Shown one piece after another: positions 9,294-18,515 of a stretch of 64,000 nucleotides of DNA; position 1 is the first letter of the stretch, and each line of letters begins with the position of its first letter. The notes under the pieces were generated by a model. The model worked only from the letters and a program-made list of their open reading frames with translations. It made no database searches and was not told where the DNA came from. The position numbers were made by a program, and so were the translations under genes. The DNA comes from Marinobacter sp. DY40_1A1 (GTDB lineage Bacteria > Pseudomonadota > Gammaproteobacteria > Pseudomonadales > Oleiphilaceae): positions 1 to 64,000 of the forward strand of contig NZ_VCHA01000004.1 in assembly GCF_016597815.1 (NCBI RefSeq), written 5' to 3'.

Positions 9294-10567
9294 TCCTCAC
9301 CATGTTGGCCGTTTTTCTTGTCCACGTTTTACTTGGACTGCCTTTGTTCATCGCGCTGATTACAACGGCAATTGTAGGCTTCCTATTTGTTGATCCGTCG
9401 ATGATTCCACGGATGATGCCGCAGCAGTTCTTTAGCGGGATCAACGTATTCTCCCTGATGGCGATTCCATTGTTTATCTTCGCCGGCAACCTGATGAACG
9501 TGAGTGGCTTGACCGAGCGTTTGATGGGGTTGGCTCGACTGCTGGTTGGGCACTTACGGGGCGGCATGGGCCACGTTAACGTGGTTTCGAGCATCTTCTT
9601 TGCAGGTATCAACGGTTCTGCCGTGGCCGACACATCGGCACTGGGCTCTCTGTTAGTTCCAGCCATGGAGAAAGAAGGCTACTCAAGGGCCTTTGCCGCC
9701 GGTTTGACCGCAGGCAGCTCGCTCATAGGCCCGATCATTCCACCCAGCATTTTCATGATTCTTTATGCCTCACTGACAAACATTTCAGTGGGTGATCTGT
9801 TTCTGGCGGGCGTTGTGCCTGGCTTGCTGCTGGGCGTGGCTTTTATGGGCATGAACGCCTGGTATGCCTGGCGCAAGAAGCTGCCCAAAAGCGGAAAGCT
9901 ACCTTCCTTCGGCCAACTTGGAGTCGCATTTATTGGTGCGCTGCCCGCTCTGATTGCACCGTTCATTATCGTTGCAGGCATAGTGTTTGGCTTTGTAACT
10001 CCGACCGAATCCGGGGCGCTCACAGCTCTGTATGTGGCTTTGTGTGGTTTCGTGCTTGGCGGGCTACGTTTACAGGAGTGCTGGAAAGCGGTCGTTGATA
10101 CAGCACGCCTGACCTCTGCGATTTTCCTGATCATGGCAGCCTCTGCCACCATTAGCTGGCTTCTCTCCTACGCTCAGGTTCCTGCGCAGTTTGTGTCTCT
10201 GCTCGCACCTTATGTCGACAATGGTGTGATCATTCTATTGCTGCTGAGCCTTATCACCTTCTTCACGGGCATGTTTATGGAAGAAGTGTCGGCGCTGATG
10301 CTGCTTACGCCAATCTTTGTGCCCGTGGCCATGATGGCCGGCATAGACCCGGTTCATCTGGGTGTCATCATCACGCTGAACATCACCATTGCGCTGATAA
10401 CACCACCGCTAGGCGCCTGCGTTTTCGTCGCAGCGGCGGTCAGCCGGCTTGAGATAGTCTCGCTGTTCAGAACCATCTGGCCCTTTGTGCTGACGGCTGT
10501 TGCGGTACTCATTCTATTAATTCTGTTCCCACCGCTGACGCTGTGGCTCCCTACCCAGTTTGGATAA
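9290..10567 (+). CDS. dctM: TRAP transporter large permease, DctM family
   Basis: The protein has 425 residues and about a dozen membrane helices. DctM signatures are present: GLTERLMGLARLLVGHLRGG, NGSAVADTSALGSLL, SSLIGPIIPPSIFMILYA and GVIITLNITIALITPPLG. This subunit catalyses ion-driven substrate passage. It overlaps dctQ by four bases. The next gene, a dipeptidase, starts five bases after its stop, so transport and peptide cleavage are probably co-expressed. Confidence 0.92.
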   Translation: MILTMLAVFLVHVLLGLPLFIALITTAIVGFLFVDPSMIPRMMPQQFFSGINVFSLMAIPLFIFAGNLMNVSGLTERLMGLARLLVGHLRGGMGHVNVVSSIFFAGINGSAVADTSALGSLLVPAMEKEGYSRAFAAGLTAGSSLIGPIIPPSIFMILYASLTNISVGDLFLAGVVPGLLLGVAFMGMNAWYAWRKKLPKSGKLPSFGQLGVAFIGALPALIAPFIIVAGIVFGFVTPTESGALTALYVALCGFVLGGLRLQECWKAVVDTARLTSAIFLIMAASATISWLLSYAQVPAQFVSLLAPYVDNGVIILLLLSLITFFTGMFMEEVSALMLLTPIFVPVAMMAGIDPVHLGVIITLNITIALITPPLGACVFVAAAVSRLEIVSLFRTIWPFVLTAVAVLILLILFPPLTLWLPTQFG

Positions 10568-10571
10568 GACA

Positions 10572-11333
10572 ATGCCTTTAACTACGTTATTGAGTGATTT
10601 GACGCCCATCCCCAGCTACCCGGCTCCCAGCTGGGAAACTCTGCGCTCCGTGTCGATTGAAGATAACGGTGAGAGCCTGGTGCCAATGAGCCTGGCTCCT
10701 GCACCCATAAAGGTATTTCCTGCCTACGCCCGAATGGGCATACCCGGTGCGATACAGGAATGCTTTGTTCGTGAAGGTGTGTACCGGGCACTACTCGCTG
10801 CGGCGCGCAGTCTGCCCGAAGGGATCGGCATCATCGTTCTGGACGGCTGGCGCCCATGGCGGGTGCAACAGTACTTGTTCGACACCCTGCATGAGGCCAT
10901 TCAGCATCAGCAACCCGACCTGGACGAAGCAGCACTACTTGAGAGAACAAGGGAGTTTGTCTCGGTTCCAAGCCGCGAACCGACAGCCCCAAGCCCGCAC
11001 CTTACCGGCGGTGCAGTGGATGTGACGCTCTGCGATGCTGATGGTTTGCCGTTGGATATGGGTACGTTGTTTGATGAAGCACTACCGGCTTCCCACAGCG
11101 ATTATTTCGAGCAACTCGAAACCCTCACGTCGCAGCAGAAGAAAGCACGGGATCACCGCCGCTTGCTATTCAACACCATGAAACAGCAGGGTTTCACCAA
11201 CCTGCCCAGTGAATGGTGGCACTACGATTTTGGCGATCAACTATGGGCTTACTACGGCGCCCATGACCAGGCCTGCTACGGCCCGGCCGAATTGGACACC
11301 ATTGAAAACCGCTGGCGCCAACAGCTGGCGTAA
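10572..11333 (+). CDS. D-alanyl-D-alanine dipeptidase, VanX/DdpX family
   Basis: VanX-family zinc enzymes split D-Ala-D-Ala. The zinc-ligand motif SPHLTGGAVDVTL (His and Asp) and the catalytic Glu-His motif SEWWHYDFGD are both present. An upstream DGWRP block carries the arginine that stabilises the transition state. The length of 253 residues is slightly above typical. The ATG at 10572 was chosen over a TTG at 10560. No vanA/vanH genes are nearby, so glycopeptide resistance is unlikely. Its place directly after a TRAP transporter suggests use or recycling of D-amino-acid dipeptides. Whether the protein is exported is unclear, as no signal peptide is seen. Confidence 0.85.
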   Translation: MPLTTLLSDLTPIPSYPAPSWETLRSVSIEDNGESLVPMSLAPAPIKVFPAYARMGIPGAIQECFVREGVYRALLAAARSLPEGIGIIVLDGWRPWRVQQYLFDTLHEAIQHQQPDLDEAALLERTREFVSVPSREPTAPSPHLTGGAVDVTLCDADGLPLDMGTLFDEALPASHSDYFEQLETLTSQQKKARDHRRLLFNTMKQQGFTNLPSEWWHYDFGDQLWAYYGAHDQACYGPAELDTIENRWRQQLA

Positions 11334-11376
11334 CGGCTAATATGAACATGCAGGCTTGGCGCGCCAATCGGCCGTA

Positions 11377-12147
11377 CTATGCCTGCGGAATCACCATAGG
11401 GTAGCCCTCTGGCAAGGCCAGCACTCGCGCCTTTAAACCAAACACCTTGTCCAGCAACCCCGGCTCCAGAATGGTATTTGCTGCGCCATTTTCTACTATG
11501 CGCCCTGCCGCCATCATCACCAGGCGGTCGGCGTAGCATGACGCTACGTTCAGATCATGTATCACCGCTACGACGCTATACCCCTGATCTTTCGCCAGCT
11601 CCCGCAGCAGGCTGAATACGGTTTGCTGTTGAGCAGGATCCAGCGCCGAGGTACATTCATCCAGCAGCAATAGCCGTGGCCCGTTTGTGTGCCAGATTTG
11701 CGCCAACACTCTGGCGAGCTGCACCCGCTGCTGCTCACCTCCAGACAAGGTTGGCACCAAACGGCCGGCCATATTGCCAATGCCCAATCGCTGCAGCAGG
11801 TAATCAATCAGTTCATTGCGCTCTGCGGCAGCCAGGCCCGAGCATCCCAATGCCACTATTTCACGAACCGTGAATGGGAAGCTCACATCCACCCGTTGGG
11901 GCATCACCGCCCGTTGGCGGGCAAGCTCAGCGCCTTTCCATTGCTGAATTGAGCGGCCGAACAGTTCAATGGTGCCCTGCCCAAATGCCAACTCTCCCGC
12001 CAGCGTTTTCAACAATGATGACTTGCCGGCACCGTTAGGGCCGAGCAACGCAACCAGCTCACCCGGTTCGACGGTGAGTGACACATCTTGCAGTATTCGG
12101 CTTCGCCCTATGGTCAGCCCTAACTGCTTAGCCCTTAAAACTGTCAT
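11377..12147 (-). CDS. hmuV: Heme ABC transporter ATP-binding protein HmuV
   Basis: This ATPase energises heme import through HmuU. Walker A GPNGAGKSSLLKTLAGE, Q-loop region MPQRVDVSFPF, signature LSGGEQQRVQLARVLA and Walker B LLLLDECTSALD are all intact in 256 residues. It is the last gene of the minus-strand heme cluster, 12 bp after hmuU. Assignment to heme rather than another siderophore or B12 system rests on the neighbouring hmuS, hmuT and HmuY-like genes. Confidence 0.9.
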   Translation of the reverse strand: MTVLRAKQLGLTIGRSRILQDVSLTVEPGELVALLGPNGAGKSSLLKTLAGELAFGQGTIELFGRSIQQWKGAELARQRAVMPQRVDVSFPFTVREIVALGCSGLAAAERNELIDYLLQRLGIGNMAGRLVPTLSGGEQQRVQLARVLAQIWHTNGPRLLLLDECTSALDPAQQQTVFSLLRELAKDQGYSVVAVIHDLNVASCYADRLVMMAAGRIVENGAANTILEPGLLDKVFGLKARVLALPEGYPMVIPQA

Positions 12148-12159
12148 GGTGCCAGCTCC

Positions 12160-13200
12160 CTATGCGCCAATGCGCATTCTCATAAGCAGTACCAAAAAGA
12201 ATGGCCCGCCTAACAGCGACATCATCAAACCAATGGGCAGTTCCGCCGGCGCCACAACCACCCGCGCCAAGCTGTCTGCCGCCACCAGTAACACACCGCC
12301 TGCCAGTCCACTGGCGGGGATCAATACCCTGTGCCCAGCGCCGACAATTTGTCGTAACAGGTGCGGCACCACCAACCCAACGAACCCGATAAGGCCGGTT
12401 ACCGCCACCGCAGCGCCCGTACCCAGTGCAGACAGCAAAACCGTCGCCCGCTTTACCCACTGCACCGAAAACCCGAGATGACCCGCTACCGATTCCCCGA
12501 GTGCGAAAGCATCAAGAGGCTTGGCCAACAGGGGTGCCAGCAGCAGAGCCACCAGCATCCAGGGGCCAGCGATGCGAATGTCTTCCCAGCTGGCACGGCC
12601 AAGACTGCCCATGCTCCAAAAGGTCAACGACCGCAACTCCCCATCATCGGCGTAGAAGGTCAGCAGGCCTGTTAAGGCACCGGCCACTGCATTAATGGCT
12701 ATACCTGCCAGCAGCAGAGTTGCCACAGCCACTCCACCAGAGCGACTGGCAACGCGCCAGGCCAACAGGGTTGTAACTACCGACCCCAGAAACGCCGCCA
12801 GCGGCAAAGCCCAACGGCCGGTGAGCAACGCCCAACCAGACAGCCAACTGCCCCCAAGAACAATCACCGACACCGCGGCCAATGCGGCACCACCAGAAAC
12901 CCCGATTAATCCCGGGTCTGCCAGCGGATTGCGAAACAACCCCTGCAGCAGAGTTCCCGAAACGGCCAGCACAGCACCGGTGAGAAACCCTAAAACCAAG
13001 CGGGGCATGCGAACCTCGAAAAACACCATCTGGGTGGCGGGCTTTGCAAGAGCCGGTTCCACCAGCAGATTCAGCACATCTTTAGCGCCTAACGGATAAG
13101 CACCGTTGGTCAAAGAAAACAGAGCCGCCAGAACAGCCAACGCAGCCAGAACCCCGAAGGTGGCGCCAGCTGGAACTCGCCGCGCCGTATCAGTCGCCAT
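12160..13200 (-). CDS. hmuU: Heme ABC transporter permease HmuU (FecCD family)
   Basis: This inner-membrane permease has 346 residues and about ten helices. FecCD signatures include RMPRLVLGFLTGAVLAVSG, LLQGLFRNPLADPGLIGVSG and TGLIGFVGLVVPHLLR. The ATG at 13200 was chosen because it overlaps the end of hmuT by 11 bp, as tightly coupled genes do. An in-frame start at 13287 would add a basic tail lying wholly inside hmuT. It works with HmuT and HmuV. Confidence 0.9.
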   Translation of the reverse strand: MATDTARRVPAGATFGVLAALAVLAALFSLTNGAYPLGAKDVLNLLVEPALAKPATQMVFFEVRMPRLVLGFLTGAVLAVSGTLLQGLFRNPLADPGLIGVSGGAALAAVSVIVLGGSWLSGWALLTGRWALPLAAFLGSVVTTLLAWRVASRSGGVAVATLLLAGIAINAVAGALTGLLTFYADDGELRSLTFWSMGSLGRASWEDIRIAGPWMLVALLLAPLLAKPLDAFALGESVAGHLGFSVQWVKRATVLLSALGTGAAVAVTGLIGFVGLVVPHLLRQIVGAGHRVLIPASGLAGGVLLVAADSLARVVVAPAELPIGLMMSLLGGPFFLVLLMRMRIGA

Positions 13201-14071
13201 GATTGCTGGCGAAGGTGTTCTCTGGCCGCGGCCCTTCCGGGAGAATCTGATCAATGGCCAGCATGGCCTCTGCCAGCCGTGGCCCAAAACTCAGCAGCAA
13301 CATGCTGTCACCCACATAGCGGTGGCCGTTTTTCCAGGCGGGCAGTTGTGCCAGCTCCGGCCAGTCTGTAATTCGGAACTGCCCGGGAGCAGTCTCCGCC
13401 ACAATAATGGCATCAGGATTGGCGCTGATGATCGCTTCGCGACTCGCCGGTTTATAGCCTCGAATATCACTGACTGCGTTGGTGGCACCGATACTATCAA
13501 GCAAGGCATCAGCACCAGTGTGGCTGCCGCCGAATGAGACACCATGATTACCTGCGGCTAACAATATCAATACGCTGGGTGCCCATTCCCTCGCAGCCAC
13601 TTTCTTATCAATACCGTCAAATACCCTTTGCAGGTCGCTGACAAGCTTTGCGGCCTCAGCTTCCCGGTTCACCAGCTCGCCGATAGCGGTAATCCGCTGC
13701 AGCGTCTGTTCCGGGCTTTGGGCAACGGGTAGTCGAGTCACCTTCACTCCTACCTGTTCAAGCCGCTGCAAGGTTTGCTCTGGCTCTGCTTCTTCCGTGG
13801 TGATCAGCTGATCCGGGTTTAGCGACAACACGCCTTCAAAGGGTAAAGCACGCAGATAGCCCACCTTGGGCAGTTGATTTGCTGCAGCCGGATATTTACT
13901 GGTGGTATCAACGCCCACCAGCTGATCCTCCACTCCAAGCGCAAACAAGATCTCCGTCACCGCGCCGTCGGCACTGACAATGCGTGAACTGCCAGCGTCT
14001 ACTTCACCGGCACTTCCGGCATAAGCCGGAAGTGCCAGCAGGGTTGTCAGCAAAATGCCTATCAACCGCAT
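13190..14071 (-). CDS. hmuT: Periplasmic heme-binding protein HmuT
   Basis: A signal peptide (ALPAYAGSA) precedes a periplasmic-binding-protein-2 fold of the TroA/BtuF type. Motifs seen are RIVSADGAVTEILFALG, VGYLRALPFEGVLSLNPDQL and SFGGSHTGADALLDSIGATN. HmuT proteins pick up heme released by the outer-membrane receptor and pass it to HmuUV. The tyrosine in VGYLRAL sits where the family's heme-coordinating tyrosine is usually found; that point is from memory. It overlaps hmuS upstream and hmuU downstream. Confidence 0.9.
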   Translation of the reverse strand: MRLIGILLTTLLALPAYAGSAGEVDAGSSRIVSADGAVTEILFALGVEDQLVGVDTTSKYPAAANQLPKVGYLRALPFEGVLSLNPDQLITTEEAEPEQTLQRLEQVGVKVTRLPVAQSPEQTLQRITAIGELVNREAEAAKLVSDLQRVFDGIDKKVAAREWAPSVLILLAAGNHGVSFGGSHTGADALLDSIGATNAVSDIRGYKPASREAIISANPDAIIVAETAPGQFRITDWPELAQLPAWKNGHRYVGDSMLLLSFGPRLAEAMLAIDQILPEGPRPENTFASNHGD

Positions 14072-15153
14072 AGCTTTGCCTCCAGAACTCTCACTTCGGC
14101 CTGCCAGTCTGCTGATTCTGTCTGGCCAGGCTTACGCTTTCCGAAGACAGTAAGTACGATTTCACCGTTTGCGTTATAGCCTTCCAATGAAGTTATGGTG
14201 CCGTCCACAGAAGGCCGCTTCACGGTCCACCAATCTGTCACATCGCCGGTCTTTGCATGCAGGTTGAACCCCGGGTCCAGCACATTCATCCACTCGCCTA
14301 CCCGGCGAATGTTATCCACCTGACCTGTCCAGATTTGCACGATGCCGGGGTTACCCACAAACACCATAATCGGGCACTGGTTGGTTTTTACCTGCAGCAA
14401 CAGCTCATCCAGCGGCGACTCAATCGAGTCCGTACTGCGCATGAGCTTTCGGGTGTAGGCAGGGCCAACCAACTCAACCGCAGTCAGGCGGTCGACTTTG
14501 TTGCGTTTGAGCATGGCGTGGAAATGGTGCACATCTTTCAGTGTTGCCCAATCCTGCTGCAGGGCTGACACGTCCACACTGGCAGGGTCCACACGCGGCT
14601 CCGGCGAGGGGGCGGATTTCAACTCCGGCGTTACAGGCTGATCGGCCTGGTATTTTGCGACCAATGCATCCCAGGCTTCGGCATCTGTGCCTGCAGTTTT
14701 ATACACCTTCTGGATAGCTCGCCCGCTGGCATCAAAAAACTGCAGGCTATGGCGTGTGCCGGAACGCACCTCTTCAACCACCTGAAAACCAAAGGCCCAG
14801 CTGCGGAAGAACACCCGCAGATCCATTTCACCAACGGACAGGCCCATGGAACCACCGCCGGTTACCTTGAACCCTTTCAGGTGGCCGGTAATCTCATGCA
14901 CCATTTCATCATTGCGGGCGAGCATCATAACTTCGCCAACAGATTCCAGCTCCGTTATCAGTGCACCAAAATCATTCGTCAGAGGCGTAAGTGCGCCTTC
15001 TTCACGACACATCATCAGCTCCATTTCACTAACGCCGAGCAAAGCCGCAGCATTGCGAATCCGCAAATTTGGCTGCTCAGACATCAGCAGCTGCCAGCGG
15101 TCTTTTAGCGAAATTTCTGACTGAACCTCAGGGGCTTCTATGGTTGCGTTCAT
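14062..15153 (-). CDS. hmuS: Hemin-degrading factor HmuS/HemS
   Basis: This cytoplasmic heme-handling protein has 363 residues and two related halves, as in HemS, ChuS and PhuS. Conserved blocks include LKDRWQLLMSEQPNLRIRNA, LGVSEMELM, VGEVMMLARND and CPIMVFVGNPGIVQIWTG. Family members bind imported heme and either degrade it or deliver it to heme oxygenase. No separate heme oxygenase gene is in this cluster. It follows the HmuY-like lipoprotein by five bases and overlaps hmuT by ten. Confidence 0.9.
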   Translation of the reverse strand: MNATIEAPEVQSEISLKDRWQLLMSEQPNLRIRNAAALLGVSEMELMMCREEGALTPLTNDFGALITELESVGEVMMLARNDEMVHEITGHLKGFKVTGGGSMGLSVGEMDLRVFFRSWAFGFQVVEEVRSGTRHSLQFFDASGRAIQKVYKTAGTDAEAWDALVAKYQADQPVTPELKSAPSPEPRVDPASVDVSALQQDWATLKDVHHFHAMLKRNKVDRLTAVELVGPAYTRKLMRSTDSIESPLDELLLQVKTNQCPIMVFVGNPGIVQIWTGQVDNIRRVGEWMNVLDPGFNLHAKTGDVTDWWTVKRPSVDGTITSLEGYNANGEIVLTVFGKRKPGQTESADWQAEVRVLEAKLCG

Positions 15154-15158
15154 AATAT

Positions 15159-16322
15159 TTACTCTGCTGCGGTTAGTGATGCGTTAGTCCAACGAACGAT
15201 GGGCTGTCCTGAAACACCGTCGTCGCCGTAATAGCCAACAATTTGAACGGCATAAACAGACGCTTCAGGATCGGTGGAGTCGGTATCGATCAGGTACACG
15301 CGGAAATTGGGACGAAGCAGATGGCCACCCGCCTGGTCGTAGGCGTACCAGCTTGTGGCCTTGAACACGCCACTTGTTGTGTCCGCGGCGTATCGGCTTT
15401 TCAGATCCTCGCCTGAAGCAGGCGCTATGGTGGCGCTGAGGTAGCCTTCCAGAACGGTCCATTCAAAGGGCCCGAATACTCCACCGTCGCCATCACCCGA
15501 GGTGCCACTGTTACTTCTCAGGTAGATATCGCGGCCAGCGAAGCCCAGCTTTACGTCCCAACTTGCAGAGGTTTCACAGTCCACCGAAGAGCCCGCATCA
15601 AAATCAAAGCAGCTTTCGCCTCCAGCCGCGCCGATCGACCCGGTAAACGTCGCCGTTTGAGTGAAAGTGTCGGTACCTGGAACCTGAACATCGAAGGCCA
15701 CTGTAAAACTCTTGATGCCCTCACCCGTGCGGGTAGGAAAATCCATTTCGATCATTCGCATACGGGCGTAGCTATTGCCTTCCGCTGACCGCACCAACCA
15801 ACCATTGTCCGAATTGGCGTTCATGATTCCGCCGTCAGGGTTGTAGCTGTACCAATCACTGCCAAAGCTGTTGGTGATTGAATCACTAACCCAGTCCCTG
15901 CTGCCCGGCTCTGGATACTCCGCCAATAAGGCCTCTTCCTCTGATGATGCCGTGGCATTCACCAGAAGATTGAAGTTGGGTTCGCCTGCATCGTCATAAA
16001 ACTTGCCCTGGGAGTTAGCAACAGCCCCAGCCACGTTGCCCGCCCCCGAGGCGCCGCCATTCACCTGCACCGTGTCGCGTTTGAATGACAGGTGCCAGTC
16101 GGTTCGGCCTTGCGCTTCTTCCGCCGTCATTTGCATGGTCGCGCCAGTGTTCAAATTCAGGTAGGTGGCCTGGCTATAGGATTTCGCATCCACCACCTGG
16201 CGCTTTGTTTCTGCGCTGCCATCAGTCTCATCTGACCCGCCAAGACTGTTATCACTGCCGCCACAACCAGCCAGCAATACCACTGCTGTTGCCAACCCGA
16301 GTCCCCGGTAAATACCACTCAT
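15159..16322 (-). CDS. hmuY: HmuY-family heme-binding lipoprotein, two modules
   Basis: HmuY proteins are surface lipoproteins that take heme and pass it to a TonB receptor. The ATG at 16322 has GGAGAAAG six bases upstream, and a lipobox LLAGC follows. Two HmuY-like repeats are visible. The first has YLNLNTGATM, DWHLSFKRDTVQVNGGAS and YARMRMIEMDFP. The second has SWDVKLGFAGRDIYLRSNSG, HLLRPNFRVYLIDTD and YAVQIVGYYGDDGVSG. The 387 residues are well above the roughly 200 of a one-module HmuY, fitting duplication. It sits between the receptor gene and hmuS, as expected for its role. Confidence 0.8.
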   Translation of the reverse strand: MSGIYRGLGLATAVVLLAGCGGSDNSLGGSDETDGSAETKRQVVDAKSYSQATYLNLNTGATMQMTAEEAQGRTDWHLSFKRDTVQVNGGASGAGNVAGAVANSQGKFYDDAGEPNFNLLVNATASSEEEALLAEYPEPGSRDWVSDSITNSFGSDWYSYNPDGGIMNANSDNGWLVRSAEGNSYARMRMIEMDFPTRTGEGIKSFTVAFDVQVPGTDTFTQTATFTGSIGAAGGESCFDFDAGSSVDCETSASWDVKLGFAGRDIYLRSNSGTSGDGDGGVFGPFEWTVLEGYLSATIAPASGEDLKSRYAADTTSGVFKATSWYAYDQAGGHLLRPNFRVYLIDTDSTDPEASVYAVQIVGYYGDDGVSGQPIVRWTNASLTAAE

Positions 16323-16347
16323 GCACTTTCTCCTTGTTGATCGATCG

Positions 16348-18372
16348 TTAGTTTCCAAAGCCAAGCGTCACGCCCATGTACACAAATCGTCCTGCCACCG
16401 GGCCGAAATCATCGACATCGTCGAAGTCACGCTGTTTATTGGTGAGGTTGTCGACACCGGCAAACAGTTGCAGGTTGTCGCTAAAGGTCTGATTCAGTTT
16501 CAGATCCACCGTGGTGTACCCCGGGGACTTTTTGGTTTCGTCTGTATCCACGTACTCCGAACTCTGGTTGCGCACCCGCACCGACCAGTTCAGCCCGGGG
16601 ATGCCTCCTGGCCCATCCAGGCCAAGCCGCGCTTGGTGCTGCGGCCGATTGGGTAACTCAAGGCCAGTGGCCCGGTCTTCTGCCTGGGTATAGGTGTAGC
16701 CAGCGGTCACTTCCCAGCCAGGGGAGAACTGCCAGCCAGCCGTGGTTTCCACTCCACGGGTGCGCGCCTTATCAACGTTGGCGTACCGATACACATCCAC
16801 GCCATCACCACGGGCAGCGGTTGCATCAGCATCAAATTGGGTCTGGATCAGATCATCGATCAGGTTCTGAAAGGCATTAACCTCAAACCAGCCGGTGTTC
16901 AGGTAATTGACACCCCAACCGAGCTGCAGGTTTTGCGACGTTTCTGGTAACAGGTCCGGGTTGCCTTCAACCACATAGCCAAGCTGGCTGTGGTCGAATC
17001 GGTAATGACGCTCTTTCAGGTTGGGCACTCGATAGCCGCCACTCCAGCTTGCACGGAGGTATTGGCTGGCGGGGCTATCTGGCGTCAATTCATAGCGGGT
17101 GTTTAGCTTGGGGGCATAATGGTCGCCGAAATCGGAGTCCTGCTGGCCGCGGATACCGGCGACCCACTCCCAACGGCTCGAGGGCATCCAGGTATCCTGA
17201 AACCAGATTTCCTTGCTGTTGCGCGAACGTTTGCCGCCATCCAGTTCCATCTGGCCATCAATCGTTTGTTCCAGGGTTTCATGGCGGAAATCGGCACCCA
17301 CCATGAGCAGATGACTCTCACCCATGGCGAATTCACTGTGAGCCGATGCCTGGGACAACACTTGATTCGCATCGCGATGATCAAACTGGCCAAAGGTTGA
17401 ATACTTATAGGTATTGTCTGTGAGTTCTTCCCGCAGCAAATTCCAGAAAACAGCCTGCGTTTCACTCACAACATGCTCGCCACCCAGCACCGTGCGCCAG
17501 CGCTCGACCGACTCTTCCTTTCCTTGTTTGACAACAGTGCCGGCTTTTTCGTTCAAGAACCGGGAGCCGGAGGCCTCATCAAAATAACCGGCTTCAGCAA
17601 ACAACTTGTGATCGCTCTCCGGCAGCCACTCCAGCCGGGTATTGAACTGGTTGCGATCGTATTCATCTCCTGGCCTCGCCCAGGTAGAGGGCTCCGGATC
17701 AATACCATTGGATTTCTGGTGCGATCCACTCAGACGAAGCCGCAGATGTTCACTGCCCATGTCGATATTGGCTCGTGCACCGTAGCGACCAAAATCAGCA
17801 CGGTCGCCACTCGGGTTTTGCTCACCATAACTGCCACCATCCAGGGTAACCTCACCCCGGACGCCCGGCTCAAGATCGCGGGTAATAACGTTAACGACAC
17901 CGCCGATGGCCGCACTGCCGTATTGCGCAGAGCCCGCGCCCTTCACCACTTCAATCCGCTTCACATTCAGCAGCGCCAGCTGGCTTACATCCACCGATGA
18001 GCCGGTTGTGGCCGTGAGTGGCAACCCGTCTACCAGCACCAGCACCCGATCAGCACCGACACCCTGAAGCCAGACTTCCTTCCCGGCCTTGCCATGAATG
18101 TTCCGCAGCTGCACTCCGGCAACGTTCTCGATCGCCTCTGCGACGTTTCTGGCGTGGGTTTTTTCCAATTCCCGGTCTGTTACAACTTCAGTCCGCACGG
18201 GGGTGTCACTGAGCATGCGGTTGGAGCGGGTACCGGTAACGACGATTTCATCCAGGTAGTAGGAGGATTGTGGCGCGGTGTCTGCTGCCGCCTGCCCGCA
18301 AACACTCAGAGTAAGTACAGCCATAGAGAACAAAGGCAGTGTCGAACGATTCTTCCCGCATGCAGCACTCAC
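16348..18372 (-). CDS. TonB-dependent heme receptor (HmuR-like)
   Basis: This 674-residue outer-membrane receptor has a signal peptide, a TonB box region (DEIVVTGTR), a plug domain (TDRELEKTHARNVAEAIENV, VLVLVDGLPL, KGAGSAQYGSAAIGGVVNVI) and a beta-barrel ending in the aromatic-rich strand VAGRFVYMGVTLGF. Receptors of this class bind heme or heme proteins. The neighbouring HmuY-like lipoprotein gives the best clue to ligand. A FRAP/NPNL-type heme motif was not clearly found; VPNLKERHYRF and VEGNPDLLPETSQNL are the nearest. Confidence 0.88.
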   Translation of the reverse strand: MSAACGKNRSTLPLFSMAVLTLSVCGQAAADTAPQSSYYLDEIVVTGTRSNRMLSDTPVRTEVVTDRELEKTHARNVAEAIENVAGVQLRNIHGKAGKEVWLQGVGADRVLVLVDGLPLTATTGSSVDVSQLALLNVKRIEVVKGAGSAQYGSAAIGGVVNVITRDLEPGVRGEVTLDGGSYGEQNPSGDRADFGRYGARANIDMGSEHLRLRLSGSHQKSNGIDPEPSTWARPGDEYDRNQFNTRLEWLPESDHKLFAEAGYFDEASGSRFLNEKAGTVVKQGKEESVERWRTVLGGEHVVSETQAVFWNLLREELTDNTYKYSTFGQFDHRDANQVLSQASAHSEFAMGESHLLMVGADFRHETLEQTIDGQMELDGGKRSRNSKEIWFQDTWMPSSRWEWVAGIRGQQDSDFGDHYAPKLNTRYELTPDSPASQYLRASWSGGYRVPNLKERHYRFDHSQLGYVVEGNPDLLPETSQNLQLGWGVNYLNTGWFEVNAFQNLIDDLIQTQFDADATAARGDGVDVYRYANVDKARTRGVETTAGWQFSPGWEVTAGYTYTQAEDRATGLELPNRPQHQARLGLDGPGGIPGLNWSVRVRNQSSEYVDTDETKKSPGYTTVDLKLNQTFSDNLQLFAGVDNLTNKQRDFDDVDDFGPVAGRFVYMGVTLGFGN

Positions 18373-18433
18373 TCACTTCCACTCCTCTCAAGTGGGCAGG
18401 CCAACAACAGCCGCCCAAAAAGTAACGAGAAGC

Positions 18434-18462
18434 ATTCTTGTTTAGATTTTGATTTCTGTCAA
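18434..18462 (-). promoter_or_regulatory. Candidate sigma-70 promoter of the heme receptor gene
   Basis: On the minus strand a perfect -35 box TTGACA (18457-18462) is followed after 17 bases by AAGAAT (18434-18439), one mismatch from the -10 consensus. It lies about 60 bp before the receptor start. The overlapping ACAAGAATGCTTCTCGTT is only weakly Fur-box-like. Confidence 0.45.
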
Positions 18463-18515
18463 CAAGAAACAGGGACTTTTATGCAGGGAAGAAAAAAGGG
18501 GCCTGGCTATGGTAT

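Noticed and set aside
10572..11333. Glycopeptide-resistance gene (VanX)
   Set aside because: The enzyme family fits, but no vanA, vanH or two-component genes accompany it and the organism type appears Gram-negative, so a metabolic role is more likely.
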